Shown: positions 25,403 to 34,169, counted from the stretch's first letter. The stretch is 64,000 nucleotides of DNA from M3007 sp044230315 (GCA_044230315.1 JBGARJ010000018.1:1-64000); one strand, 5' to 3'. Made by a program: numbers and translations. The notes: a model not told the origin generated them from the sequence alone.

Positions 25403-26911
25403 TTACAGGCCGAACGCATAGTAATAAGCGACGTCCGGATTGTCGGGATACACGCCTTCGAGCATCACACCGCCGGATTGAACGTGCTCCAACTGCTGGC
25501 TCAGCTCCTCCACGGAAGCCACCGCCTGGCGGTTGACGCGGGTGATGATGAACCCTTCGTGGATATCCGTCTGATTGGCCAGCCGGCCTGCGCTGAGGTT
25601 GGTAACCTTGACGCCGCCTTCCAAACCGAGTTTTTTAGCCTCCGCTTTTCCGAGGGTGGCAAAATCGGCCCCGAGGGCGCGCAGGATGTCGGCCTGATCT
25701 GTTTTCTTGACCACATCGGTGGTGCCGGCGTGATTTTTTAGCGTGACGGTGTATTCGTGTGCCGTGCCATTGCGCAGCACATTGACGAGGACATGATCGC
25801 CGGGGCGGTGTTTGCCGATCACTTCCAGCAATTCCGGCGAGGAGGTCACGGCCTGGCCGTCGATCTTGGTGATCACGTCTCCGGCGCGTACCCCCGCGGC
25901 GCCTGCAGCGCTACCGGCGGCCAGGCTGTCGACGTACACGCCATCGACGGTGCCCAGGTCTTTTTCGCGGGCAAAATCGGCATCGATTCCGCGGATGGTA
26001 ATGCCCAGGTAGCCGCGCTGTACCACACCGTAGTTTTTAAGGTCTTCCACCACTTTGGCCACCAGGTTGGACGGGATGGCGAACGCATAACCCGCAAAAA
26101 CGCCGGTGGGCGAGGCAATGGCCGTATTGATGCCGATCAGGTCGCCGTTGAGGTTGACCAGGGCGCCGCCGCTGTTGCCGGGGTTCACCACGGCGTCGGT
26201 TTGGATAAAGCTCTCCACCGGGGCTTTGTCCTGCACAATATGCAGGTCGCGGCCTTTGGCGCTTACGATCCCGGCGGTGACGGTGCTGGCGAGGTTGAAC
26301 GGGTTGCCGACTGCGACCACCCATTCGCCGACCTTGGCGTTGTCGGAGTTGCCGAATGCGATATGGGGCAGTTCTTTGGCGTCGATTTTCACCAGCGCCA
26401 GGTCGCTCGAGGGGTCGGTGCCGATTACCGTGGCCTTGTAACTGCGTTTGTCGTTGAGGGTTACGGTGAGTTCATCGGCATCGCGCACCACGTGGTTGTT
26501 GGTCACGATGTAGCCATCGGGGCTGATGATCACGCCCGATCCCGTGCCCCGTTCCATTTCGCCGGGTTGTTGCGAGTCGCCGTCATCCGAGGGGCCGGGG
26601 TTGCCGAAAAAGCGCCGGAACGGTTCGGGGATCCCCTGGAAGTCGAAGGACTGCATTCCGCCGCGGTTGCGCACCCGTACGCTGCTTTGGATATTGACTA
26701 CTACGGGCAGGGTCTTTTCAGCGGCGAAGGTGAAATCGGCCACCATCGGTGCGGTACCCGTCCCGGGGGTGTAGTTGACATAATGTGCGGCAGTGTTGGG
26801 GTTTTCCACCCAATGGACGGCGCCGCTGCCCCAGCCCAGCGCGTGCGCGCCACCTAAAGCGACAAAGCCGCCACCAACAGCCAGCGCGACATACAAAAGC
26901 ATCTTCTTCAT
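25403..26911 (-). CDS. DegP/DegQ-type periplasmic serine protease
   Basis: 502 residues. An N-terminal hydrophobic signal is followed by a trypsin-like domain with the triad His (about 140, TNNHVV), Asp (about 170, SSDLALVK) and Ser (about 247, NPGNSGGAL). Two PDZ domains follow (about 300-390 and 410-502; the first has GLYGV-like RGYLGITIRGID and SAAGAAGVRAGDVITKI). It is an HtrA-family envelope quality-control protease and chaperone. Its length matches DegP/Q. It is monocistronic, with a hairpin behind it. Confidence 0.93.
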   Translation of the reverse strand: MKKMLLYVALAVGGGFVALGGAHALGWGSGAVHWVENPNTAAHYVNYTPGTGTAPMVADFTFAAEKTLPVVVNIQSSVRVRNRGGMQSFDFQGIPEPFRRFFGNPGPSDDGDSQQPGEMERGTGSGVIISPDGYIVTNNHVVRDADELTVTLNDKRSYKATVIGTDPSSDLALVKIDAKELPHIAFGNSDNAKVGEWVVAVGNPFNLASTVTAGIVSAKGRDLHIVQDKAPVESFIQTDAVVNPGNSGGALVNLNGDLIGINTAIASPTGVFAGYAFAIPSNLVAKVVEDLKNYGVVQRGYLGITIRGIDADFAREKDLGTVDGVYVDSLAAGSAAGAAGVRAGDVITKIDGQAVTSSPELLEVIGKHRPGDHVLVNVLRNGTAHEYTVTLKNHAGTTDVVKKTDQADILRALGADFATLGKAEAKKLGLEGGVKVTNLSAGRLANQTDIHEGFIITRVNRQAVASVEELSQQLEHVQSGGVMLEGVYPDNPDVAYYYAFGL

Positions 26912-27339
26912 AATAATTACGGTTAAATTGGTATAACAATCGTTCGTGAATCGATCCGCCGAAAGCGGAAAAATATTGGGGCAAAAAACGGCCCCTCTAT
27001 GGCCAGATCAAATAGGAAAGGCGGAGAACCGGGCGAAAAAAGCCTTGAAAAGGACCGAAAACCGGATGAGCGCCCGGCGACTGTTTGAGGTGAAAAACGG
27101 GGTAATCGCCCCGTTTGAAACCCGGCTGAGCAGTTGCCGGCGCAAGTTGCCCGCTTAACCTGGCGGGCTGCCCGTTTCAGGGTCGGGGTGTTTGCCCGTG
27201 CGCCGTCGAGGGTTCACCTTTGCCCCATCAGTTCATTCGAATCCAACGTCAATTCACAGGAAGGTTTTGTTTTGAATAGGTTTTTTGGTGCGCCGCCCGG
27301 AGGCCGCAAGGGTACAGCGGGCGGCCATTTTTTAAAGCA
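26912..27339. other. intergenic region upstream of the tRNA-like gene
   Basis: No protein-coding gene is supported. A promoter-like pair at 27191-27222 points toward the tRNA-like gene. The upstream half should contain the promoter of the protease gene, but no good match was found. Confidence 0.5.
27191..27222 (+). promoter_or_regulatory. Bacteroidota-type promoter upstream of the tRNA-like gene
   Basis: TTTG at 27191-27194 and CACCTTTG at 27215-27222, spacer 20 bp, one mismatch to the TAnnTTTG -7 consensus. The identical arrangement is found at 55873-55904. It would start an RNA near 27230 covering the tRNA-like gene and the exported basic protein gene. Confidence 0.5.
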
Positions 27340-27412
27340 GACCTCGTAGCGCAACGGCAGCGCACCCGGCTCTTTACCGGGGTGGTGTGGTGTTCAATTC
27401 CCACCGGGGTCA
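27340..27412 (+). tRNA. atypical tRNA-Lys(CTT)-like gene
   Basis: 73 nt. Acceptor stem GACCTCG pairs with CGGGGTC (one G.T), followed by discriminator A; no CCA is encoded. D-arm GCGC/GCGC with loop AACGGCA is complete, with T8, A14, GG and A21. The anticodon stem CCCGG/CCGGG closes loop CTCTTTA, giving anticodon CTT with T33. Two abnormalities are seen. Position 37 is T, where almost all tRNAs have a purine. The T-stem needs an extra bulged T (GTGG, T, G against CCCAC) around an otherwise normal TTCAATT loop. It may be a pseudo-tRNA or a tRNA specialised away from translation. Confidence 0.6.
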
Positions 27413-27471
27413 CTTGGGCCAATCAGCCTGAACCGCATCATTTTTAACCACATATCCATTTACAACACACA

Positions 27472-27864
27472 ATGAAAAAGTACTTGTTGTCCGCAGTTTT
27501 TGCCGTAGCTGTAGCTGGCTTGTTTGCTCAAAGCAACACCACCACCGCCAAAACAACCACCCCTGCCGCCAAACCGGCGGTGACCCATGCCGCAACCGCT
27601 CAGAAACCGGTTCAGACCACGCCAACTACCACGTCGCCCGTAGCCGCCAAGCCCGCCCAACAGCCTGCCGCAAAAACAACGGCCCCAGCAGCGGGTAATG
27701 CAACGGATAAGGGCAAAATGGAACACGCCAAGAAAGCGGAAACCGGGAAGGCCGGTACATCGTCGACCGCAAAACCGAAAAAACATCATCGCAGACACAA
27801 AAAATCCACCGGAGCAAACACTACGGCGCCCGCTACCCAAAAGCCGGCTTCCGGAAAACAATGA
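27472..27864 (+). CDS. exported Lys/Ala/Thr/Pro-rich low-complexity protein
   Basis: 130 residues. A signal peptide (about 1-19, GLFAQ) precedes a low-complexity chain rich in Thr, Ala, Pro, Lys and Gln, with a basic cluster KPKKHHRRHKK near the C-terminus. No fold or family is recognised; such proteins are expected to be disordered and may bind polyanions or the envelope surface (inference). It lies 60 bp after the tRNA-like gene, probably on the same transcript, and is followed by a strong terminator. Confidence 0.7.
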   Translation: MKKYLLSAVFAVAVAGLFAQSNTTTAKTTTPAAKPAVTHAATAQKPVQTTPTTTSPVAAKPAQQPAAKTTAPAAGNATDKGKMEHAKKAETGKAGTSSTAKPKKHHRRHKKSTGANTTAPATQKPASGKQ

Positions 27865-27898
27865 GCAGTGAATAGGTAGTTTTTTTATGGTTAAGGGG

Positions 27899-27930
27899 GC
27901 CTTCGCGCGATGGTGCGGAGGCTTTTTTTT
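27899..27930 (+). terminator. strong intrinsic terminator
   Basis: GCCTTCGC (27899-27906) pairs with GCGGAGGC (27915-27922, one G.T) and is followed by eight T. It ends the tRNA-like/basic-protein unit and separates it from the MprF-like gene. Confidence 0.85.
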
Positions 27931-28092
27931 GTGGCCCCTGAACCCAAAAAACAAGGACCCCTGTCCCGCGTTGCCCCAGGGGAGAAGGCGAATTCGACGC
28001 CGTCCATTCTGCCCGCTTCCCCGCCGACTTTTGCCGTTCAGGGCGAAAATCCCGGGCTGTATCGCGGCCCGGGATCCATCTTTGATTTTAGT

Positions 28093-28130
28093 AGACTTGG
28101 TGCGACGGGCGTCTTTGGCGGTAATACGCT
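28093..28130 (-). repeat. dispersed repeat family 3, second copy
   Basis: The complement reads AGCGTATTACCGCCAAAGAC followed by GCCCGTCGCACCAAGTCT, nearly the sequence at 24371-24409. A weaker opposite arm CCCCGTTGCGACAAGTC lies at 28234-28250, so this locus has the same inverted-pair layout as 24334-24410. Confidence 0.75.
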
Positions 28131-28270
28131 CTTTTTCTCCCTGGCTTCGTTCAATATTCTGCCGAATATGCCCGATTTTCGACCGCAAGAATTGTGCGAC
28201 TACCCGATAAAATGACTGCTTTCCCGCTCAAAGCCCCGTTGCGACAAGTCAATTAAATACCCGTCTTATT

Positions 28271-30886
28271 ATGTTGGCAAAATTTCATTGGAAACCGTAT
28301 TTCCGGCCCGTTCAACTGAATGCGGCCACCCTGAGCCGTTGGGGATCGATCCTTCTCGCAACGGCCGGGATCGGACTGGCCTTATGGTTCTTCTGGCACA
28401 GCCGCAGCGAACTGCGCGGCATTGGCAACCAGTTGCAGGTTGCACAGCCGTTTTGGCTGATGTTGGGCGCCTTGCTCAGCGGCGTATTTGTGTTGCTGCA
28501 AGGCGCCATGTATGTCTTCAGTTTTCAGGCGGTGGGCAGCCGGATCGGGTGGGGGGAAGCCAGTTTGCTGTACCTGCAGCGCAATTTTGTCAGCGTTTTT
28601 TTGCCCGCCGGCGGCGTGGTGTCGCTGGGTATGTTTACGCGCAAGATCGAGCGGCAGGGCATTCCAAAGGGGAAGATACACCTGGCCTCGGCCCTGCACC
28701 TGCTGGTTGGCATGTCGACAGTGGCCCTGGTGGCTGTGCCGGTGCTGGTCTGGACGGGGCTGCGGCACAGCCTGTCGACGGGCGAGGTATTCGGTTTTTT
28801 CTGGGTAATGGGCACGGTGGCGTTGCTGGCTTGGGCCGTGGGGTCGGTTCGCCGCGGCGGGGCGGCGGCCGGCTGGTTGCGGCGGTTGGCGCCGGGGCTC
28901 GACAGTATCCTGCACGAGCTGCACGGCGTTCGCCTGAACCGCCGCGCGCTGGTAGCCAGCGTGGCGGCTTCCTCGGTGGTCGAGCTGATCGGAATCGCCC
29001 ATGTGTGGCTGGCCTTGCAGGCGCTGGGTTTGCCTGCGGCCTTCGGCACGGCGGCGCTGGGCTATGTGGTGGCGCTATTACTCCTCACGGCTTCGCCTTT
29101 TCTGCGGGGTCTGGGCGGCATTGAAGTGGCCATGACGCTGGTGTTGGCCGGTCAGGGGCTGACGATGGCTGCGGCGCTGGCCACCACGTTGTTGTTTCGC
29201 TTGTTCGAATTTTGGCTGATGCTGGCCATGGGGCTGGTCGCACTGGCCCGCCGCGGCTGGCAACTTGCGTCGCATATCCTGCCGGTCGTGTTTATTTTTC
29301 TGCTCGGGGTGATCAACGTTATTTCGGCGGTCACGCCGGCGCTGCAAGACCGCGTGCGCTGGCTGCGCGATTTTATCCCGCTGGAAGCCATGCACTACTC
29401 TAACTTCCTGGTGCTCACCGCGGGCCTGGCCTTGTTGCTCACATCGGTGTACCTGTTTCGCGGGCTGCGGCTGGCCTGGTGGATTGCCGTGGTGCTGAGC
29501 GCAGTATCGGTGCTGGGACACTTGTTCAAAGGCATCGATTACGAGGAAGCGTCGCTCGGCATACTGGCCCTGGCGGTGCTGCTGCCAACACGGCGCGATT
29601 ATTTTATCCGGACCGATCGCCGCAGAGGCATGTTCGGCCTCTGGGTGTTCATCGGGACGCTGCTCGTGGCTTTTTTGTACGGGTCGATCGGGTTGTATTT
29701 CCTCGACGTGCGGCATTTTGGCCTCGACCTGAGTTGGCAGGAAGCCACCAGCGCCACCCTGCGCATGTTTTGCCTGCTGGATGTACCGGAGTTGAAGCCG
29801 GTAACGGCTTTTGGCCAGCATTTCCTGGTTTCGGTGTATTTCGCCGGCTGTGTGGCCTGGTTGCTGGGCTTATACCACCTGTTGCTGCCCCATGTCGTCA
29901 ATACGCTGCCGAGCGAGGAGGACCAACTCACCGCGCAGCGGCTCGTCAAGCGGTACGGCGACTCGAGCCTCGATTATTTCAAAACCTATTTTGACAAATC
30001 GCTCTTTTTCACCCCCAATCTCGATGCTTTTGTCGCCTATAAAATTGCCTGGAGCTACGCGTTTGTATTGGGAAAACCGGTGGCGGGCGACGAGCGCAGC
30101 CGTGGCCGCGCTTTGCGTTTGTTCGAGCGTTTTTGCCGGGAAAGCGGTTTGCGCCCGGTGTATTACCGCGTCGACGAGGCCGACTTGCCCTTGTTCCGCG
30201 CCAACCGGAAAAAAAGCCTGTTCATCGGTCAGGAAGCGGTGGTCGATCTCGCCCAGTTTTCGCTCGATGGCAAGTCGGGCAAGGTATTCCGAAATGCGAT
30301 CAACCGCGCCGAACGGGAAGGCTGGCGGTTCCGGCTTTACGAGGCGCCCGTGCCCGACGGGGTGTTGCAGAAATGTCGCGCGGTGTCGGACGAATGGTTG
30401 CGCGAAGGGAGGCGTGAAATCGGCTTCTCCGGCGGGGTATTCCACCCGGCGGAATTGAAACAACAGGTGCTCGCCACCATTGAAGACCCCGAAGAAAAAG
30501 TGTGGGCGTTCACCAACCTGGTGCCCGATTACAAGCCCGGCGAGGCCACGTACGACCTGGTGCGGCGTTTGCCCGACACCCCGGGTTGGGCCATGGACTG
30601 CCTGATGGCTTCGCTTTTTTTGCACCTGAAAAGCGTGGGTTACACCTCCGTCAACCTGGGGCTTGCGCCGCTGACGGGCATAGAGGCCGGCGCCCGTGAA
30701 TTGCCCGAGCGCACCCTTCGTTTTGCCGCTGCGCGGTTGAAAACCTTTGCGCACTACCACAGTCTGCGCGCTTACAAGGAAAAATTTGCCACCGAATGGT
30801 CCAACCGTTACCTGGTGTACGACCGCGAGGTGGACCTGCTGGGCATCGCCGCCGGCCTGAAAAAAGTGGAGCAATGCCCGGTCTGA
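28271..30886 (+). CDS. mprF: MprF-type lipid aminoacyltransferase (lysyl-phosphatidylglycerol synthase-like)
   Basis: 871 residues, the typical MprF length. The N-terminal half is a polytopic flippase-like domain (about 13-14 TM helices in residues 20-560; FVSVFLPAGGVVSLGMF is a family-like segment). The C-terminal 300 residues are a cytoplasmic DUF2156 transferase (AYKIAWSYAFVLGKPVAGDE, FRNAINRAEREGW, MDCLMASLFLHLKSVGYTSVNLGLAPL, KFATEWSNRYLVY). Family knowledge: the enzyme moves lysine or alanine from aminoacyl-tRNA to phosphatidylglycerol or related lipids and flips the product, lowering surface charge and raising resistance to cationic peptides. Amino-acid and lipid specificity cannot be read. 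A tRNA-Lys-like gene lies about 0.9 kb upstream on the same strand. Confidence 0.88.
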   Translation: MLAKFHWKPYFRPVQLNAATLSRWGSILLATAGIGLALWFFWHSRSELRGIGNQLQVAQPFWLMLGALLSGVFVLLQGAMYVFSFQAVGSRIGWGEASLLYLQRNFVSVFLPAGGVVSLGMFTRKIERQGIPKGKIHLASALHLLVGMSTVALVAVPVLVWTGLRHSLSTGEVFGFFWVMGTVALLAWAVGSVRRGGAAAGWLRRLAPGLDSILHELHGVRLNRRALVASVAASSVVELIGIAHVWLALQALGLPAAFGTAALGYVVALLLLTASPFLRGLGGIEVAMTLVLAGQGLTMAAALATTLLFRLFEFWLMLAMGLVALARRGWQLASHILPVVFIFLLGVINVISAVTPALQDRVRWLRDFIPLEAMHYSNFLVLTAGLALLLTSVYLFRGLRLAWWIAVVLSAVSVLGHLFKGIDYEEASLGILALAVLLPTRRDYFIRTDRRRGMFGLWVFIGTLLVAFLYGSIGLYFLDVRHFGLDLSWQEATSATLRMFCLLDVPELKPVTAFGQHFLVSVYFAGCVAWLLGLYHLLLPHVVNTLPSEEDQLTAQRLVKRYGDSSLDYFKTYFDKSLFFTPNLDAFVAYKIAWSYAFVLGKPVAGDERSRGRALRLFERFCRESGLRPVYYRVDEADLPLFRANRKKSLFIGQEAVVDLAQFSLDGKSGKVFRNAINRAEREGWRFRLYEAPVPDGVLQKCRAVSDEWLREGRREIGFSGGVFHPAELKQQVLATIEDPEEKVWAFTNLVPDYKPGEATYDLVRRLPDTPGWAMDCLMASLFLHLKSVGYTSVNLGLAPLTGIEAGARELPERTLRFAAARLKTFAHYHSLRAYKEKFATEWSNRYLVYDREVDLLGIAAGLKKVEQCPV

Positions 30887-30930
30887 ACCTGGCCAGCTAC
30901 ACTTTAACCCGGCGCCGGCATTTTTCCCGG

Positions 30931-30965
30931 GCTAACCCGACAAAGAGGACTGGACGGTCCACTGG
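30931..30965 (-). repeat. single-arm copy of dispersed repeat family 1
   Basis: The complement starts CCAGTGGACCGTCCAGTCC and ends GTCGGGTTAGC. It differs from the outer 35 bases of the arm at 6119 at about 5 positions. It lies between the MprF-like gene and the sigma factor gene. Confidence 0.65.
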
Positions 30966-31078
30966 AACAGACACCGCGCGGAGCGCAGCGAAAAATACCG
31001 GCGCAATTTTTTTTCCCACCCAACCATCCCGGAGGGTCCAGCGTAATATGGGTACGTTTGTTCCGCAAGCCCGTTCGT

Positions 31079-31651
31079 ATGACCATCACGCCAGAACTCC
31101 TGCACGCCGCCGGCAAGGGCGACCGCAAAGCACAGTATCAGCTGTACCGGCAATGTTACCCGGTATTGCTGGCGGTGTGCTTCCGGTACCGGCGCGATGC
31201 AAGTGAGGCCGCGGCCGCGCTGAACGACGGTTTTTTGAAAATCGTGCAGCACCTCCACCGCTACAACGCCGAAGTGCCGTTTGAGGCCTGGATACGCCGC
31301 ATCCAGATCAATACCCTCATCGACCAGTTCCGGCGGGAGGCTAAGTGGCGCGATACCATTCAATTGACGGAAAAAACGGAACAACTTGCCGATGCCGGCG
31401 CTGTGGACTGGAACGCGGCGGACCAACAGTTTGACCTCGACCAACTGGAGGGCCTCATCCGGCGGCTGCCGCCCGTATCGCAGCAGGTTTTCAATCTTTT
31501 TGTACTCGACGGTTACAGCCATGCCGAGATCAGCGCAATGCTGGACATCAGCGAAGGGACGTCCAAATGGCACGTCAGCTTCGCCCGCAACCAGCTGCGC
31601 TTGTGGATCCGGGCAGGGTTGGAATCGCCAAAAAATACACCCGTACGCTGA
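31079..31651 (+). CDS. ECF-type RNA polymerase sigma factor
   Basis: 190 residues from ATG 31079. Sigma region 2 (AQYQLYRQCYPVLLAVCFRYRRD, then FEAWIRRIQINTLIDQFRRE) and region 4 (LIRRLPPVSQQVFNLFVLDG, HAEISAMLDISEGTSKWHVSFARNQL) match the Bacteroidota ECF group. Its stop overlaps the next start (TGATG), so the following membrane protein is translationally coupled and is the probable regulator. No autoregulated promoter was identified; the family-1 repeat sits 114 bp upstream. Confidence 0.92.
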   Translation: MTITPELLHAAGKGDRKAQYQLYRQCYPVLLAVCFRYRRDASEAAAALNDGFLKIVQHLHRYNAEVPFEAWIRRIQINTLIDQFRREAKWRDTIQLTEKTEQLADAGAVDWNAADQQFDLDQLEGLIRRLPPVSQQVFNLFVLDGYSHAEISAMLDISEGTSKWHVSFARNQLRLWIRAGLESPKNTPVR

Positions 31652-33009
31652 TGGAACACAAGGATCGCCTGGACGAATTTTTGCAACGCAAGTTCGCCGA
31701 AGATGACCCGGAAAACCGGTTCGCTTTTCGGGAAGCAGATTGGCTCGAAGCCCAAGCACGGCTCGAAGCCGCAGAACGCCGCCGCCGCTGGCTCTGGTGG
31801 TGGTGGGGCGCATTGGGCTTGGGCGCCGGTTTTTTGATCTGGCAACTGGCAGGCCCCGGCACGCAGCCCCATCCTGCAGCTCGCATTGTCACACCGCCCC
31901 AGGCCCCCGCATCGACCGGAATGGCGAACGGCGATACCGCTGCACAGACGCTCCAGGAATCCCGGACGATCACCCCCGCGACGCCGGAATCCGCGATGGC
32001 GTCCAACTTTTCCGCAACGGTTCAAACCCCCGCAACGGCAAACCCGGGAGCCATCGCAACCCAGCGCGGTCACTCGCAAAACCAGTCACACCCTATTCGG
32101 ACTACTGCGAAATCACCGGCCCTGCCGGTTGCAGCGGAACCATCGATCACACCGGTTTCGCTCCGGGTGCCGGCGTCAATAAAGGCGCCGCAAACAAACA
32201 ACCCGCCGGCGATGCCGTGGCCCCAGAGCATACCGGCCTACGCGCCCACCCGCCCGGAAGGCGTGCTCACACCCGACTTGTTGCCTACCTGCTTATCAAT
32301 ATTGCCGGCACCTGCACCGCGACTGCCGGCACGATCCGGCACGACGGCTCCTCCCGTTGCCGAAATTGGAAAACACCGCGATTGGGAATTCCACGCCGGA
32401 CTGGCTGTAGCGGGCGCTACCCCATGCGGCGCGTTACGCGATGAAAAACCCGGCATAGCCGGCGGCTTGAGCGTGCGGGCGCAACGCAAAGGTTCCCCGT
32501 GGTCGTTCGAAGCCGAAATGCTCTGGCGGTTGCGGCGCGGATGGGCCATCGCCAAAACGCCTGCCCTGGAAGAAGCCACGCAATTGCAGTACAGTTTCGG
32601 GTATGTGCACGATGTGGTGCAACTGCCTATGACCGGCGCACAATGGCTGGAATTGCCGCTGTCGACGCAATATCACTGGCGATCCTTTGCCGGCGAACTG
32701 GGCGCCGCACCCAGCCTGTTGTTGTTTGCCCAGGGGGTGGAGACCCGCATTCGGTCGACTTCTCTGGCGCCGGATGCGCACACGACGCGTCGCGTCGTTC
32801 GACTGCCCAACCGGTATTTCCTTCCCGCAGGGCTCGGGCTTTTTGCCGGCCTGCAGTGGTCGGTTAACGGTCGCCTGGGGCTGGGCCTTCGGTTGCAGTA
32901 CCAACCTGCTACCTTTTTGCAGACCCCCGTGGATCACCCGGCGAATCCAAAGAAGCCGCTGTGGCTGGACCTGCGCGCCCGGTATTTTTTGTTTGACGCC
33001 AATAAATAA
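31651..33009 (+). CDS. putative trans-envelope sigma regulator: TM helix, long linker, OM beta-barrel-like domain
   Basis: 452 residues from ATG 31651. Residues 1-47 are charged and cytoplasmic (MEHKDRLDEFLQRKFAED, EADWLEAQARLEAAERRRR). One TM helix at about 48-67 begins with a run of Trp. A Pro/Thr/Ala-rich linker of about 190 residues leads to a C-terminal domain of about 200 residues with alternating amphipathic strands and an aromatic end (LDLRARYFLFDANK), like small outer-membrane barrels. No zinc anti-sigma (HxxxCxxC) motif is present. The position directly after an ECF sigma gene, with overlap, suggests it binds the sigma factor and reports an outer-membrane signal (inference). Confidence 0.7.
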   Translation: MEHKDRLDEFLQRKFAEDDPENRFAFREADWLEAQARLEAAERRRRWLWWWWGALGLGAGFLIWQLAGPGTQPHPAARIVTPPQAPASTGMANGDTAAQTLQESRTITPATPESAMASNFSATVQTPATANPGAIATQRGHSQNQSHPIRTTAKSPALPVAAEPSITPVSLRVPASIKAPQTNNPPAMPWPQSIPAYAPTRPEGVLTPDLLPTCLSILPAPAPRLPARSGTTAPPVAEIGKHRDWEFHAGLAVAGATPCGALRDEKPGIAGGLSVRAQRKGSPWSFEAEMLWRLRRGWAIAKTPALEEATQLQYSFGYVHDVVQLPMTGAQWLELPLSTQYHWRSFAGELGAAPSLLLFAQGVETRIRSTSLAPDAHTTRRVVRLPNRYFLPAGLGLFAGLQWSVNGRLGLGLRLQYQPATFLQTPVDHPANPKKPLWLDLRARYFLFDANK

Positions 33010-33013
33010 ACAC

Positions 33014-34099
33014 ATGCGAAAAGTTTTGACCCTTGCGACCGGTGGCTGGCTATTGTTTACGTTCGCGTGCAAAAAAGCCGATCTGCCAAACGACATACAG
33101 GAAAACCCCATCTTTCACGCCGCCTTTCAATTTGGCGGCCAACCGGATACCCTGACCGCCGGCCTGCATGGCATTTATTTATTTACCGGCAGCTACCGCG
33201 ACGATCATCAACCGTTTAACCTGACGGGCAGTTTTGCCCCGGCCGATTGCCCGGCTGCGGATTGCCCGGGTACTTTCACGGTGCGGTTGCGGACCCGGGC
33301 TATTTTGGATTCGACTTTTGCGGACGGCGACTACGGGTATTACTGGGTCAATAGCCCGGATAGCACCATCTACCAGATGGACTTGCAGGCTGTCCCGGGA
33401 TTTGCCGGACCGTACGAATGCGTCTGGACCCTCCGCGACAGCCTGCATTACAGCGGGCCAATGTTGACCTACTTCACCCAGCAGGCCAGCCTGTTCCGGG
33501 TTCGGCAGGAAGTCAGCCGCTCCGATGGTTTTTTAAGTACCATCGAACGCCAGATTTCACCGCAAGGCGTCGACGCCTGCCCGAATGTGAATATTACAAC
33601 GCTGCAGGTACCCGGCGATACGTTTTTCCGTCTGCACGCGGTAATTACGCCTGCCTTCGATCCTGTTATCGCCTGGAGCACGGGCAGCAATGAACCCCTG
33701 ATTGCTGTAATGCCGGCGCCGGGCGAATCGTATTCGGTCACGGTCACCAATCCGGGAAACAGCTGCACGGCGACGGCTTCGCTCCGGCTGCCCGACTGGG
33801 CGGGCAATAAACAAACCGCCAATTTCACGGTGGATGTTTATCCAACCGACCTGCATTTCCAGAACCTGGCCGTGATCGAATGGATCGACGGGCAGGGCAT
33901 CCGTTGGAGCAGCCAGTTGGGCCCGCAAGCGAACGACGCGCAATTTCAGGTACTGGACGCAACGCCTTATGAGAAAAATGAACGGGGCGAGCCTACGCGA
34001 AAGCTGCGCATCCGCTTCGATTGCCGCTTGTACAACGACGGCGGCGCCTGGCAAACGATGTCCGGGGAAACCGTGGTGGCCGTGGGGTGGCCGGGTTAA
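33014..34099 (+). CDS. lipoprotein of the sigma operon, function unknown
   Basis: 361 residues from ATG 33014, 4 bp after the preceding stop. The lipobox is FTFAC at about residue 19. The first part (about 25-180) is a beta-rich domain with Cys pairs (ADCPAADCPGTF); a middle segment (about 190-270) looks Ig/PKD-like (AWSTGSNEPLIAVMPAPGESYSVTVTNPGNSCTATASL). No enzyme signature is visible. It is third gene of the sigma operon and may be the envelope output or co-sensor. Confidence 0.7.
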   Translation: MRKVLTLATGGWLLFTFACKKADLPNDIQENPIFHAAFQFGGQPDTLTAGLHGIYLFTGSYRDDHQPFNLTGSFAPADCPAADCPGTFTVRLRTRAILDSTFADGDYGYYWVNSPDSTIYQMDLQAVPGFAGPYECVWTLRDSLHYSGPMLTYFTQQASLFRVRQEVSRSDGFLSTIERQISPQGVDACPNVNITTLQVPGDTFFRLHAVITPAFDPVIAWSTGSNEPLIAVMPAPGESYSVTVTNPGNSCTATASLRLPDWAGNKQTANFTVDVYPTDLHFQNLAVIEWIDGQGIRWSSQLGPQANDAQFQVLDATPYEKNERGEPTRKLRIRFDCRLYNDGGAWQTMSGETVVAVGWPG

Positions 34100-34169
34100 A
34101 GCGGCCGGTCGGAGTACCGCCGAGATTGGCAAAAGCCCGGAATCCCGGGGTTACGGCTGCAGAGAGCGG

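Larger units (their letters stand above)
27865..28270. other. intergenic region with terminator and repeat family 3
   Basis: Contains the terminator at 27899-27930 and an inverted pair of repeat family 3 (28093-28130 and 28234-28250). No gene is supported. The second repeat arm lies about 20 bp before the MprF-like start codon. Confidence 0.6.
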
